From NCBI RefSeq assembly GCF_030848505.1, contig NZ_JAVDDU010000001.1:558001-622000 (forward strand): a DNA stretch of 64,000 nt, read 5' to 3'. The translations under genes were made by a program, and so were the position numbers. The notes under the pieces are model-generated. The model did not search any database. It saw only the letters and a list, made by a program, of their open reading frames with translations, and was not told where the DNA came from. Positions 42,766-51,980 of this stretch are shown piece by piece. This DNA is from Marinimicrobium hydrolyticum. Lineage in GTDB: Bacteria > Pseudomonadota > Gammaproteobacteria > Pseudomonadales > Cellvibrionaceae. Position 1 is the first letter of the stretch. Every line of letters begins with the position of its first letter.

Positions 42766-43360
42766 GACGAATCACTCCCACGCTCAGCCCCTCGATGGAA
42801 AACTCCTGGTCCCTGAGGTCTACTTCAATCACATCAAAATCCGGGTTTTCCGGCCACAGTTCGACCTGCGCCCGGTTGCCAATCCGCTTAAAGCGCTTTA
42901 CCGTGACTTCCTCGCCAATGCGCGCCACTACGATCTGTCCATTGCGGGCCTGCTCGGTACGATGCACGGCTAACAGATCTCCGTCGAGAATGCCGGCATC
43001 CTTCATGCTCATACCGTTCACGCGAAGTAAAAAGTCGGCGCGGGGATTGAAGAAGCTGGGAGGCACATCGCAGTAATCTTCGATGTGTTCCTGGGCGAGA
43101 ATGGGGTTGCCGGCGGCAACTCGGCCCACCAGGGGGATCCCCTGTTGGGTGTCTGGGAGCCTTATACCGCGAGAAGCTCCCGGGATAACCTCAATGGCGC
43201 CTTTACGTGCCAAGGCCTTAATGTGCTCCTCCGCCGCATTGGCCGATTTGTAGCCCAGGATACGGGCAATTTCGGCCCGAGTGGGCGGGTAGCCGGTTTC
43301 TTCAGCATAGGTTCTGATTAGCTGTAAGACCTGTTCCTGTCGACTGGTGAGGTTGTACAT
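42758..43360 (-). CDS. lexA: LexA repressor
   Basis: A 200-residue SOS repressor. The winged-helix DNA-binding domain (1-65) includes [20 protein letters not shown]. The cleavage bond is A83-G84 in RVAAGNP, and the self-cleavage dyad is S118 (NGMSMKD) and K155 (TVKRFK). Length and residue positions match E. coli LexA within one residue. The ATG at 43360 fits the family start; an upstream extension would run through the operator. The SOS box lies 20 bases upstream. Confidence 0.97.
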   Translation of the reverse strand: MYNLTSRQEQVLQLIRTYAEETGYPPTRAEIARILGYKSANAAEEHIKALARKGAIEVIPGASRGIRLPDTQQGIPLVGRVAAGNPILAQEHIEDYCDVPPSFFNPRADFLLRVNGMSMKDAGILDGDLLAVHRTEQARNGQIVVARIGEEVTVKRFKRIGNRAQVELWPENPDFDVIEVDLRDQEFSIEGLSVGVIRRD

Positions 43361-43379
43361 GGCGTCCCCCAAGTATTTT

Positions 43380-43431
43380 CTGTGTTTTTGTACAGTTAGT
43401 GGGATTATATACAGTATTGGGCGGTGTGCAA
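43380..43431 (-). promoter_or_regulatory. lexA promoter and SOS box
   Basis: On the minus strand, TTGCAC (43426-43431), a 16-base spacer and TATAAT (43404-43409) form a good promoter. Just downstream, CTGT-N8-ACAG (43380-43395) is a perfect LexA-box frame. A second CTGTATATAA half-site overlaps the -10 at 43405-43414. Repressor bound at the main site would block RNA polymerase from clearing the promoter, as expected for autoregulated lexA. Confidence 0.88.
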
Positions 43432-43612
43432 CAGGAATTTTTAGAACGCGAGTTTGGTGGAGGGGGGAAGGCACTTCCCGCTCCGTGACGGGCTATGCGG
43501 CTGGCCGCTTGAAAGTTACCCTTCCGTGGATCTATCGCTCGTATTCGAAAAGGCCTTTTTTGGATAGGCCACTCATGGCGATCAAACGGTCGCGATAGCG
43601 GGCAGGATGGGG

Positions 43613-43930
43613 TCAGTCGTCGTCAGTGCCCGGAAACAGTTCCGGCTCTATATGATCGAGAGGGTCGTCCCAAGGGCTGAAAGAGGCGCCCTGATCGCCT
43701 AGCCAGCGATCTTCCCGGCTCAAACTAAACGCAGCGTCGGCGTCTTCAGGGGGTGATGCCGCCAGCAAGGGCAAGCGGTGCCAGGCGTCTAGATCGAATT
43801 CGCCAATGGCACCATCAAGGTATTGAATTTCGACGGTACCCCGTTGTTCGTCGATGGCGACTACTTCAAAGGTCTGCTGTTCCTCCCGATCCTTGTACCA
43901 GGCACCAATGATTGGATAGTGAAGCACCAT
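43613..43930 (-). CDS. DUF6763-like conserved small protein
   Basis: A 105-residue acidic, cytoplasmic protein. The first 50 residues form a compact beta-rich part (YPIIGAWYKDREEQQTFEVV, TVEIQYLDGAIGEFDLDAWH), and the C-terminal half is acidic and probably flexible (DRWLGDQGASFSPWDDPLD). CAGGAGTACAGTT precedes the ATG, a strong ribosome-binding site. I associate it with DUF6763 from memory; the function is unknown. Confidence 0.8.
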   Translation of the reverse strand: MVLHYPIIGAWYKDREEQQTFEVVAIDEQRGTVEIQYLDGAIGEFDLDAWHRLPLLAASPPEDADAAFSLSREDRWLGDQGASFSPWDDPLDHIEPELFPGTDDD

Positions 43931-44080
43931 AACTGTACTCCTGCGTCGTGCTGGTGAGTTTTCGGTACCTTAGCACGGCTTTTCCTTGCCGAATATTGCT
44001 GCCCGTTGCCAGGGCGGGGGTCACTACATTCGAGAATTTTATTCAGTAATGCTCCTAATTGTTTAATTTTTCAGTAGGTT

Positions 44081-44108
44081 TTGGTTTTTGTTTGGTGAAC
44101 TGTATACT
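44081..44108 (+). promoter_or_regulatory. Promoter candidate for the MscS gene
   Basis: TTGGTT (44081-44086), a 16-base spacer and TATACT (44103-44108) lie in an A/T-rich stretch about 105 bases before the chosen start codon. It is the best match in the 43931-44213 gap. Confidence 0.45.
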
Positions 44109-44213
44109 CCTGACAGCACGAATAAATCTAGCCCTGGCCGGCCAAATAAAATATCGGTCTAAGTGCGGCTTGGCAAAAATGCAGTCAGGGCTTTCGCAAG
44201 TGGAAATACACTA

Positions 44214-45350
44214 ATGGCTTTATGGGAATGGCTACTGGATCTCGCGGATAGAGACATGCTGTGGATAGTGCACGCGTTCGGAGTGGTGTGCTTTACTCTC
44301 GTGGCCGCTATTGTGGCCTCCAAGGTGGTGGTTCGCATCGCGCGAAAAGCAGAAGACACTAATGGTCTTTGGTTTGCGTTGGTGCTTAAAGCTTTACAAC
44401 CGCCACTCAAATGGCTGATCTGGCTCGTGGGCCTGAGTTGGGCAAGTTACCTCACGCACCGGGGTGCTCAGTTGGAGCTCCTGGAAGCGGTTCACCTGGT
44501 TCGCCAAGTGGGTGTGTTTGTCCTGGTGGCCTGGTTTTTGGTACGCCTCGTGGGTTTGGGGGAGCAGGAGTTTTTAGCGCCCCATCGAGGTGAACCCTCA
44601 GACCCGACAACGGTGCTGGCCGTCGGCAAGCTACTCCGTATCGCCGTGGTCATTACCGCTGGACTGGTGCTATTGCAAACACTGGGTTATAGCGTTGCGG
44701 GTGTGCTGGCCTTTGGCGGGGTAGGGGGGCTGGCGGTAGGGTTTGCCGCACGAGACTTGCTCGCTAACTTTTTTGGTGGGCTGATGATCTACATGGATCG
44801 ACCGTTTGCCGTGGGAGAGTGGATCCGCTCGCCAGACCGGGAAATCGAAGGCACCGTGGAAGACATCGGCTGGCGTTTGACCCGAATCCGCACGTTTGAC
44901 CGTCGGCCGCTCTACGTGCCCAACTCCATATTTACGCAGGTAGCGGTAGAGAACCCGTCGCGTATGGAGCATCGTCGTATTTATGAAACCATAGGTATCC
45001 GCTATGCCGACGCGGACAAAATGGCGCCGATCGTAGCCGACGTCAAGGCCATGTTGCTGGAGCATCCGGACATAGAAACCGAAGAGCGGGTCTTGATCGT
45101 GAACTTTGTGACGTTCAACACCAGCTCACTGGATTTCTTCGTGTACACCTTTACCAAGACCCGAGACTGGGTTGACTACCATGAGATCAAGCAGGATGTC
45201 CTGCTGCGTATCATGGCTATCATTCAAGGGCACGGAGCCAGCGTCGCATTCCCCACTTCCACTTTGCACCTGGCTGATCCCATTACTCTGGCTCGGGAGG
45301 CGTCTGCGCCGGCAGTGTCTCACGAAGGCAAGGACTTCCCCCGTGGATAG
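44214..45350 (+). CDS. MscS-family mechanosensitive ion channel
   Basis: A 378-residue inner-membrane protein with about four membrane segments. The pore-lining helix and the start of the beta domain are clear: GGVGGLAVGFAARDLLANFF, then DRPFAVGEWI and VEDIGWRLTRIRTFDRRPLY. The C-terminal vestibule domain includes IFTQVAVENPSR. It should open under membrane tension during osmotic downshock. I chose the ATG (MALWEWLL), with GGAAA upstream; an in-frame GTG 17 codons earlier is possible. Its stop overlaps the next gene's GTG by 8 bases. Confidence 0.92.
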   Translation: MALWEWLLDLADRDMLWIVHAFGVVCFTLVAAIVASKVVVRIARKAEDTNGLWFALVLKALQPPLKWLIWLVGLSWASYLTHRGAQLELLEAVHLVRQVGVFVLVAWFLVRLVGLGEQEFLAPHRGEPSDPTTVLAVGKLLRIAVVITAGLVLLQTLGYSVAGVLAFGGVGGLAVGFAARDLLANFFGGLMIYMDRPFAVGEWIRSPDREIEGTVEDIGWRLTRIRTFDRRPLYVPNSIFTQVAVENPSRMEHRRIYETIGIRYADADKMAPIVADVKAMLLEHPDIETEERVLIVNFVTFNTSSLDFFVYTFTKTRDWVDYHEIKQDVLLRIMAIIQGHGASVAFPTSTLHLADPITLAREASAPAVSHEGKDFPRG

Positions 45351-45900
45351 TGCCCAGTGGATGATGCCCTTGCTGGCTAAAGGCGTACGCTGCCTGTTCA
45401 GTGAAGCCGAAGTGCACGAGGCTTTGCAGCGCATGGCGGGAAAGATTAACGCCAGTTTCTCTGCGACAGAGCCGGTACTGGTGCTTGGGGTGATGAACGG
45501 TGCCCTGGTGACCCTGGGGCAGCTGCTGCCCCAGCTTCAGTTTCCACTGCAATTGGATTACGTCCACGCCACCCGGTATAACCAGGGGGAGGCAGGAGGC
45601 TCCTTGGAATGGCGACGCCATCCCCAAGAGGCGCTTGATGGTCGTCAGGTGCTGATTGTGGATGATATTCTGGATCGGGGTATAACTCTGGCCGCGATTG
45701 TTGATTACTGTCAGCGAGCGGGCGCCGCCGAGGTAAAAACCGCTGTGTTAGCACGTAAAACATTGCCTTCGGCGCCAGTGGTGGAGGCCGATTTTGTGGC
45801 CCTGCGAGTGCCGGATGAGTATGTGTTTGGGTTCGGCATGGATTACCGAGGCTTGTGGCGTAATCTGTCTGGTATTTACGCTCTGCCGCCGGGAGGTTGA
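45343..45900 (+). CDS. Hypoxanthine-guanine phosphoribosyltransferase
   Basis: A 185-residue type I phosphoribosyltransferase. The PRPP-binding motif is VLIVDDILDRGITLAAI, and the N-terminal part has VLVLGVMNGALVTLGQLL and the flexible-loop region DYVHATRYN. It converts hypoxanthine or guanine plus PRPP to IMP or GMP in the cytoplasm. The GTG start overlaps the MscS stop. The next gene makes hypoxanthine from methylthioinosine, so the two genes form a salvage route. Confidence 0.9.
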   Translation: MDSAQWMMPLLAKGVRCLFSEAEVHEALQRMAGKINASFSATEPVLVLGVMNGALVTLGQLLPQLQFPLQLDYVHATRYNQGEAGGSLEWRRHPQEALDGRQVLIVDDILDRGITLAAIVDYCQRAGAAEVKTAVLARKTLPSAPVVEADFVALRVPDEYVFGFGMDYRGLWRNLSGIYALPPGG

Positions 45901-45902
45901 GT

Positions 45903-46679
45903 GTGCAAGCAGCTGGCGTGACTTGTGCGGTAATCGGAGGTTCCGGCCTGGAGCAGCTGCCAGAGGTGGAGGTCGTGTCTCGACACTCTGACGCGACCCC
46001 TTACGGAGAGACCTCGGACGACATTCTTCTGGTGCGGCTCGCCGGGCAAAACGTCGCGTTTTTGCCGCGTCACGGGCGTGATCATCGCTTAGCGCCTCAC
46101 GAAATCAACTACCGGGCTAATCTTTGGGCTCTGTCCCAGTTGGGCGTTAAACAGGTTTTGGCGGTCAATGCGGTCGGTGGTTTGGCGCCTACACTGAATC
46201 CCGGAAAAATCGCCGTGCCGGATCAATTGATCGACTACACCTGGGGTCGGAAGCACACCTTCAACCTACGCGACAACGGCATATTGCAGCACATCGATTT
46301 CACCCACCCTTACAGCCCATCATTGCGATCGCACCTGCTTCAGACGCTGGAGAAAATGGGCGTGGCTCATAACCCGATGGGAGTTTACGCTTGCACCCAA
46401 GGCCCGCGTCTGGAAACCGCCGCAGAGGTGCGTCGGCTGGTGCGAGATGGTGTGGATATGGTGGGCATGACGGGAATGCCGGAAGCGGCTTTGGCCCGGG
46501 AGCTGGCTATGGAATACGCCTCCGTGTGCTTGTGCGTAAATTGGGCCGCAGGTTTAGAGGCTGAGCCCCTAAATCTACCGCAAATCTACCAAACGTTGGA
46601 GGCCGGGATGGAAACAGTCCGAGACGTTTTGGTGGCCGCGCTGCGTAATATGCCCTTGCGCTATAACGAAAACGGCTAA
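45903..46679 (+). CDS. S-methyl-5'-thioinosine phosphorylase-like enzyme
   Basis: A 258-residue purine nucleoside phosphorylase of the MTAP/MTIP branch. Motifs include IGGSGLEQL (phosphate site), FLPRHGRDHRLAPHEINYRAN and TQGPRLETAAEVRRL, then GMTGMPEAALARELAM. In Pseudomonas aeruginosa the related enzyme (PA3004) cleaves methylthioinosine to hypoxanthine and methylthioribose 1-phosphate; the alternative is methylthioadenosine phosphorylase. GGAGG is about 9 bases before the GTG at 45903; a TTG two codons earlier is too close. The hypoxanthine product feeds the upstream phosphoribosyltransferase. Confidence 0.88.
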   Translation: MQAAGVTCAVIGGSGLEQLPEVEVVSRHSDATPYGETSDDILLVRLAGQNVAFLPRHGRDHRLAPHEINYRANLWALSQLGVKQVLAVNAVGGLAPTLNPGKIAVPDQLIDYTWGRKHTFNLRDNGILQHIDFTHPYSPSLRSHLLQTLEKMGVAHNPMGVYACTQGPRLETAAEVRRLVRDGVDMVGMTGMPEAALARELAMEYASVCLCVNWAAGLEAEPLNLPQIYQTLEAGMETVRDVLVAALRNMPLRYNENG

Positions 46680-46893
46680 GAGTGTCGCAAAAACAGCAAG
46701 TCAGGCTGGACATTGGGGCTTATATGTCTTAAAACAGCAGCGCGTCTGGCGTAAAAGCTCCAACTGATGGGGTTTTTGAAACGGGCTTCTTGGGGGAGCT
46801 TTGCCAGACCCAGTGAGAATTGAGCCAGCTTGTCACTGACGATACAGTGGGTTCACAGTAGAACGTTCAATAAGAATAATGGGGTATATCAGT

Positions 46894-47154
46894 ATGTCTG
46901 AGCGCCAGTCAGGTACCGTTAAATGGTTTAACAACGCTCGTGGCTACGGCTTCATCACTCGTGGTGAGGGCAGTGCCGATGTGTTTGTTCATTACCGTAA
47001 CATTCGCGGCGAAGGCTTCCGCTCCCTGAGTGAAGGGCAGAGTGTGGAGTTTGGAATCCTCGAAGGTGAAAAAGGTTTGCAGGCAGAAGACGTAGTGTCT
47101 TTAAATGAAGCCGTGATGACTGCAAACGAAGAACCGGAAGCCGTAGCGCACTAA
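46894..47154 (+). CDS. Cold shock domain protein with acidic tail
   Basis: An 86-residue CspA-family nucleic-acid-binding protein. RNP1 is RGYGFI within [16 protein letters not shown] and RNP2 is DVFVHY. The usual protein is 66-70 residues; this one has about 15 extra acidic residues at the C-terminus. The start could also be an ATG five codons upstream. About 215 untranslated bases precede it, in line with the long leaders of csp genes, although no cold-box sequence was confirmed. It probably binds RNA or single-stranded DNA as a chaperone. Confidence 0.92.
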   Translation: MSERQSGTVKWFNNARGYGFITRGEGSADVFVHYRNIRGEGFRSLSEGQSVEFGILEGEKGLQAEDVVSLNEAVMTANEEPEAVAH

Positions 47155-47276
47155 CCGCTGGTCAAAAAACGACGGCCGCTTGGCTCTGTGTAACTCATGC
47201 CTGGCACGATGTTTTCAATAGCCGTACAGCAGCGCAAGCGGCAAAATCTCTGCATCCCTTCAAGGCGGCCGACTGC

Positions 47277-48179
47277 TTAGCGGGCCGCTTCGGGTCGATC
47301 ATAGGGCGTTATCCGGATCAGCAGTCCCATTAAAGGGTGATCCAGGTAATGCAACTCTTCACTGCGCATACGCCGTTGTTGATCCATGGTTACGATGCGA
47401 GTGGGCAAGTAGGGTTCTCGCAAAAACTCTGGCAAGCTGGCGTCATTGAGCAGCGCTAGGCCCCAGGCATTGTTGTCTCGCGTGTTAAAGGGAGAGGCGA
47501 GTCCGGAATTGACTACGGATGGCACCTCGGCCACCCGCTGACCGGGTCGATTGGGTAGCTGCGGCCAGCTGCCCGGCGCCTGCCCGGTATTGGGTTCAAA
47601 GCGCGTCAGCCACAGGTTCGTGTTCAAGTGCAGATAACGCGACAAGGTCAGTCGAATGCTGCCTTCCAGCTCGTAATGACTCCCGTAGATATCGCCACCG
47701 GCAATGATTAAGGCGGGAGTCTCCCGGTTGGCCGTAAACGGCTGACGCCAAGCCTCGTGAAATAATACTCGATGTCCCCCTTGGCGGCGCAGGGCGTTGG
47801 CATGGCGGTTTAACTGGCGCTCAGCGCTGGGCAGCTGGTAATAAGGGTCGCGTTGCAGGTCAGGCAATGTGACGCTGTCCGTCAAAGGATCCCGGATTGA
47901 GCGGGTGTCGCCCCAGCGTGAAGAGCCGCGTTGTGGCGGCTGAGGGTCTTCCGGGTCGCGTAGCTCTACCCAATTGAACGGGTAGTTCAATGTGAGGTTG
48001 CGTGGCCAGTTTTCCTCTCCCGAGTCGCCGCTGCCACGGGCGAACACGATCACTTCAATCTGAAACCAGCGCGCTTCTTCGCTGCTGTGACCGATGTGGC
48101 TGAAAAGCAGCAGCGGCAGCATGGCGAACAGGCTGATCAGTGCACGCCGCGCTGGGCGATTGAAACAAAACTGTATCAT
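47277..48179 (-). CDS. csiV: CsiV-family peptidoglycan-binding protein
   Basis: A 300-residue secreted protein with a signal peptide (about 10-32) followed by the family start EEARWFQIEVIVFARGSGDSGEENWP. The rest is beta-rich with conserved SEELHYLDHPLMGLLIRITPY near the end, as in CsiV. Vibrio cholerae CsiV binds peptidoglycan and resists D-amino acids by helping penicillin-binding protein function. Its ATG overlaps the mfd stop by 4 bases; mfd-csiV is a common gammaproteobacterial pair. Confidence 0.85.
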   Translation of the reverse strand: MIQFCFNRPARRALISLFAMLPLLLFSHIGHSSEEARWFQIEVIVFARGSGDSGEENWPRNLTLNYPFNWVELRDPEDPQPPQRGSSRWGDTRSIRDPLTDSVTLPDLQRDPYYQLPSAERQLNRHANALRRQGGHRVLFHEAWRQPFTANRETPALIIAGGDIYGSHYELEGSIRLTLSRYLHLNTNLWLTRFEPNTGQAPGSWPQLPNRPGQRVAEVPSVVNSGLASPFNTRDNNAWGLALLNDASLPEFLREPYLPTRIVTMDQQRRMRSEELHYLDHPLMGLLIRITPYDRPEAAR

Positions 48180-51100
48180 GGGGCGGTGGTTTCCTTTGGT
48201 GTAAGCACGTCCAGCAAGTCGGTAACGGCTGTCAGGCGAGTTTCAGTGTCGTCCATATCCTGCTTGAATTTTAGCTGATTCGCACCTGCCAATTGATAAA
48301 TCTGCGGGTGAGTTTGCACCAGTTTCACTATTGTCATAGGGTCGACCCGCGTTCCCTCGGAAAATTCAATGCGGCCAGCGTTGCTGCCGGCTTCCAGCTT
48401 GTCTACGCCGATGGCTTGAGCCTTGAGCTTGAGGCGAGTGACTCGGAACAAATTTTTGGCCGGTTCGGGCAATAGCCCGAACCGATCGATCATTTCCACT
48501 TGCAGCTCCCGCAAATCCTCGTCGGATTCGGCGTTGGCGAGCCGTTTGTAGAGTACCAGGCGGGTGTGCACATCGGGCAAATAATCGTTGGGAATCAGGG
48601 CCGGAATGCGCAGATTGATGTCTACCGCACTTTCCAGGGGAGCGTTGATGTCCGGCTCCTTGCCCTGGCGAATGGCCTTGATGGCCCGGTCGAGCATATC
48701 CATATAAAGAGAGAAACCGAGGGTATGCATTTGCCCGCTTTGTTCTTCCCCCAGCAATTCCCCCGCACCGCGAATTTCCATATCGTGCGTCGCCAGGGTA
48801 AAACCAGCACCCAGGTCGTGAGCTGCAGCAATTGCTTCCAGGCGCTTAATGGCATCGCCGGTCATGGCGCGGCGTTCGGGCGTCAGTAGATAGGCGTATG
48901 CTTGGTGGTGGGAGCGGCCCACGCGACCCCGCAGCTGGTGCAGCTGTGCCAGCCCGAACTTATCCGCCCGATGAATGACGATAGTGTTGGCGCTGGGTAT
49001 GTCGATACCGGTTTCGATGATGGTGGTACACACCATAATATTGAAGCGCTTGTGGTAGAAGTCCGACATGACCCGCTCCAGGTCCCGCTCACGCATCTGC
49101 CCGTGGCCAATCCCGACTCGGGCTTCAGGCACCAGCTCGCTGAGCTCCCGGGCCACGCGCTCGATGTTTTTGACTTCGTTGTACAGATAGTACACCTGAC
49201 CGCCACGCAGAATTTCCCGAAGTATGGCTTCTTTTATTACCGCCTGATCGTATTGCCGCACAAACGTTTTAACGGACAGGCGGCGGGCGGGCGGGGTGGC
49301 AATGATCGAAAGATCGCGAATGCCCGCCATGGACAAATTGAGAGTCCGCGGGATGGGAGTCGCGGTCAGCGTCAGTATGTCGATCTCGGCTCGCAAGGCC
49401 TTCAACTGCTCTTTTTGCCTAACCCCGAAGCGGTGTTCCTCGTCAATCACCAGCAGCCCGAGATTTTTGTACTTAATGTCTTTGCTCAGCAGCTTGTGGG
49501 TGCCCACAATGATATCCACTTTGCCTTCCGCCAAGCGCTGCTGCACAGCCTCAACTTCTTTTGGGGTACGAAAGCGCGACAGAACTTCGATGGTGATGGG
49601 CCAATCGGCAAACCGATCCTTGAAGGATTCGTAGTGTTGCTGGGCGAGTAGGGTGGTGGGGGCCAGTACGGCCACCTGTTTACCACTGTGGCTGGCGATA
49701 AAGGCTGCGCGCATGGCCACTTCGGTTTTGCCGAAACCCACGTCTCCGCACACCAAACGGTCCATGGGTTGTGGTGCCAGCATGTCCGCGCGTACCGCTT
49801 CGATGGTGCGCTCTTGATCGGGTGTTTCTTCAAAAGGGAAGCCGGCGGCAAAGCTGTCGTAGGCGCTTTTCGGATCCTCAAAGGCGAAGCCCTTGCGGGC
49901 GGCACGCAGGGCGTAGATGTTCAGCAATTCCGCCGCCGTGTCTCGGATCTGTTCAGCGGCTTTGCGCTTGGCTTTTTGCCATTGTTCGCTGCCCAGGCGG
50001 TGCAGCGGTGCCAACTCTTCCTCGGCACCACCGTATCGGCTGATCAGATGCAGGTTGGTAACGGGAACGTAAAGTTTCGCCCCTTCGGCGTATTCCAGAG
50101 TCAAAAATTCTGTGGTTTCGCCATCGATATCGATGGTTTCCAGGCCGCGGTAGCGGCCTACCCCGTGGTCTATATGGACCACAGGTGCGCCGAGTTTCAG
50201 TTCGGTCAGATTTTTGACCACCAGGTCTGTGTCCTGGGTCGCCTTGCGGCGGCGTTTTTGCTGAACTCGCTCCCCAAATAGCTGTGACTCCGATATCAGT
50301 GCCAACCCGGCTTCCGGCAGCATCAGTCCCTGCTCTAGGGGGGCAATCAGCAGTGCCAGTCGGTCCGACCCGGTTACGAAGTCTTGCCAGTTCTCTACCA
50401 GGGTTGGGTTGACGCGGATGCGGCCCAAAAGCTCCAGCAGGCTTTCCCGTCGGCCGGCGGAGTCTGCGCAGAACAGAACGCGCCCCTCAAACTCCAGAAG
50501 AAAGCTTTCCAGCGCTGTTAGCGGATGTTCCGCTTGCGCGCGCACTGGCAGTTGTGGCGGTGGCTCAGTCGCGAAATTGTGGCGTCCCGCTCCGGTCTCC
50601 AAAGGCTCCGACTGAATAAAGGTTCGGCAATGACTTTTAAGCTGAGCAAAAAGGTCGTCAGGGGTCAGATAGATGGAGCGGGGGGGGAGCAATGGCCTCT
50701 GCGGGTCCACGCGCCGGCTTTGGTAGCGGTTTTCCAACTCATTCCAGAAGTGAGTCGCGGCATTACTGAGCTCGCCAAGAGCATACACCTGGGTTTGCTC
50801 GGGCAAATAGTCAAAAAGCGTACTGGTGGCTTCAAAGAAGAGTGGTAGGTAGTACTCCACTCCGGGCGGCGCAATGCCCGCGCACACGTCCTGATAAACA
50901 GGGCAGGCGCGGTGGTCGACGTCGAATTGCTCATGCCAGTGTTGGCGAAAGCGATTGATGCCGGCTTTGTCCAGAGGAAATTCCCGGGCGGGCAGCAGTT
51001 GGATGGAATCCACTTGCTCCAGGGTGAGCTGGGTTTCCGGGTCGAAGGTGCGCAGGGTTTCCACTTCGTCATCAAAAAGGTCGATGCGATAGGGGTGGGC

Positions 51101-51646
51101 GCTGCCCATGGGGAAAATGTCCATTAGCGCGCCACGCACCGCGAACTCGCCATGCTCATAGACGGTGTTAACGCAATGGTAGCCAGCTTTCTCCAGCGTG
51201 CGCCGCATGGCCTCCATGTCCAATTGCTCGCCGGGAGAAAGCATTAAACTGTTGCCGATTAAATAGTCCTGAGGCATGAGTCGCTGCAGGATGCTGTTTA
51301 CCGGTACGACGAGTATGCCTCGCTGTGTTCGGGGCAGCCGGTACAGGGTGTTGAGGCGTTCGGAGATAATGTCCTGGTGGGGAGAGATACTGTCGTAGGG
51401 GAGCGTCTCCCAATCCGCCAGGTGCAGCACTGGCAGGCCCGGATCATCGGCGGAGAAAAAGCGCAGTTCGCTCTCCAGTCGCAGGGCGCCGCTGGTATCT
51501 GGGGTAATTACCAGGCTCAGGCCATCATAGGCACGTGCTGCGCTGACAATTGCCAGGGCTTGCGCGGCACCGTGCAGTTGTCCCCAATGCTGGCGGTTGC
51601 CGGGGCGGGTGGAGACGGGCGGTTGCGTGGGCTGGTGAGCAGTCAT
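48176..51646 (-). CDS. mfd: Transcription-repair coupling factor
   Basis: A 1156-residue SF2 translocase that removes stalled RNA polymerase and recruits UvrA. The UvrB-homology region is N-terminal (LPYDSISPHQDIISERLNTL), the RNA-polymerase interaction domain lies near 480-550 (VVHIDHGVGRYRGL), and the motor has Walker A CGDVGFGKTEVAMRA, DEEHRFG and QLRGRVGRSHHQAYAYLL. The C-terminal regulatory domain is present. Length and order match E. coli Mfd. The ATG lies 84 bases from repeat element F1 in the divergent nqrA gap. Confidence 0.97.
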   Translation of the reverse strand: MTAHQPTQPPVSTRPGNRQHWGQLHGAAQALAIVSAARAYDGLSLVITPDTSGALRLESELRFFSADDPGLPVLHLADWETLPYDSISPHQDIISERLNTLYRLPRTQRGILVVPVNSILQRLMPQDYLIGNSLMLSPGEQLDMEAMRRTLEKAGYHCVNTVYEHGEFAVRGALMDIFPMGSAHPYRIDLFDDEVETLRTFDPETQLTLEQVDSIQLLPAREFPLDKAGINRFRQHWHEQFDVDHRACPVYQDVCAGIAPPGVEYYLPLFFEATSTLFDYLPEQTQVYALGELSNAATHFWNELENRYQSRRVDPQRPLLPPRSIYLTPDDLFAQLKSHCRTFIQSEPLETGAGRHNFATEPPPQLPVRAQAEHPLTALESFLLEFEGRVLFCADSAGRRESLLELLGRIRVNPTLVENWQDFVTGSDRLALLIAPLEQGLMLPEAGLALISESQLFGERVQQKRRRKATQDTDLVVKNLTELKLGAPVVHIDHGVGRYRGLETIDIDGETTEFLTLEYAEGAKLYVPVTNLHLISRYGGAEEELAPLHRLGSEQWQKAKRKAAEQIRDTAAELLNIYALRAARKGFAFEDPKSAYDSFAAGFPFEETPDQERTIEAVRADMLAPQPMDRLVCGDVGFGKTEVAMRAAFIASHSGKQVAVLAPTTLLAQQHYESFKDRFADWPITIEVLSRFRTPKEVEAVQQRLAEGKVDIIVGTHKLLSKDIKYKNLGLLVIDEEHRFGVRQKEQLKALRAEIDILTLTATPIPRTLNLSMAGIRDLSIIATPPARRLSVKTFVRQYDQAVIKEAILREILRGGQVYYLYNEVKNIERVARELSELVPEARVGIGHGQMRERDLERVMSDFYHKRFNIMVCTTIIETGIDIPSANTIVIHRADKFGLAQLHQLRGRVGRSHHQAYAYLLTPERRAMTGDAIKRLEAIAAAHDLGAGFTLATHDMEIRGAGELLGEEQSGQMHTLGFSLYMDMLDRAIKAIRQGKEPDINAPLESAVDINLRIPALIPNDYLPDVHTRLVLYKRLANAESDEDLRELQVEMIDRFGLLPEPAKNLFRVTRLKLKAQAIGVDKLEAGSNAGRIEFSEGTRVDPMTIVKLVQTHPQIYQLAGANQLKFKQDMDDTETRLTAVTDLLDVLTPKETTAP

Positions 51647-51729
51647 GGTTCTCCGCTATCGCGCAAAAAAGCGCTCATTGTAACCGACTATGAGTGAGCC
51701 GTGGGCGGCGGGTTGGAGCTGAATGGTTT

Positions 51730-51832
51730 GGAATGGATACCCTGCCTTGTGAGACACGCTGTGGATACATCCATGTACGCTCCGCGTCGGCTTCCTGCCT
51801 CCGAGGGTCTCACAAGGCAGGGTATCCATTCC
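51730..51832 (-). repeat. Hairpin repeat F1, 25-bp perfect outer stem
   Basis: Arms 51730-51754 and 51808-51832 are complementary over all 25 bases, starting GGAATGGATACC. The 53-base interior contains the core GTGGATACATCCATGTACGC, forming TACAT-CC-ATGTA, and a second hairpin TCGG-..-CCGA with GGC-TTCCT-GCC at its tip. On the minus strand the tips are UGGA and AGGAA, and ACGC-GGA-GCGT adds a third. The minus-strand core GUACAUGGAUGU matches 11 of 12 positions of the CsrA selection consensus. Confidence 0.9.
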
Positions 51833-51854
51833 TTCCATCTTGGTGGATTGCGAC

Positions 51855-51944
51855 TGCATTTTTGGGTGTTTAGAGTGCCTTCTTGTGCACTCCTCGACGG
51901 CCTTCCTGTCTTGGAGGGGCCTCAAAACGCCGGGGATCCATTTC
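51855..51944 (-). repeat. Hairpin repeat F2, degenerate copy
   Basis: The right arm (51918-51944, GGCCTCAAAACGCCGGGGAT onward) aligns with the F1 right arm. The core region at 51873-51893 keeps GTGC/GCAC pairing, and the limb GACGGCCTTCCTGTC keeps the TTCC tip. The left arm has drifted and no longer pairs well. The boundary on the left is approximate. Confidence 0.6.
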
Positions 51945-51980
51945 TTTCTACTTTGGTAGGAATTTTTTGGGGCGTTGTAG

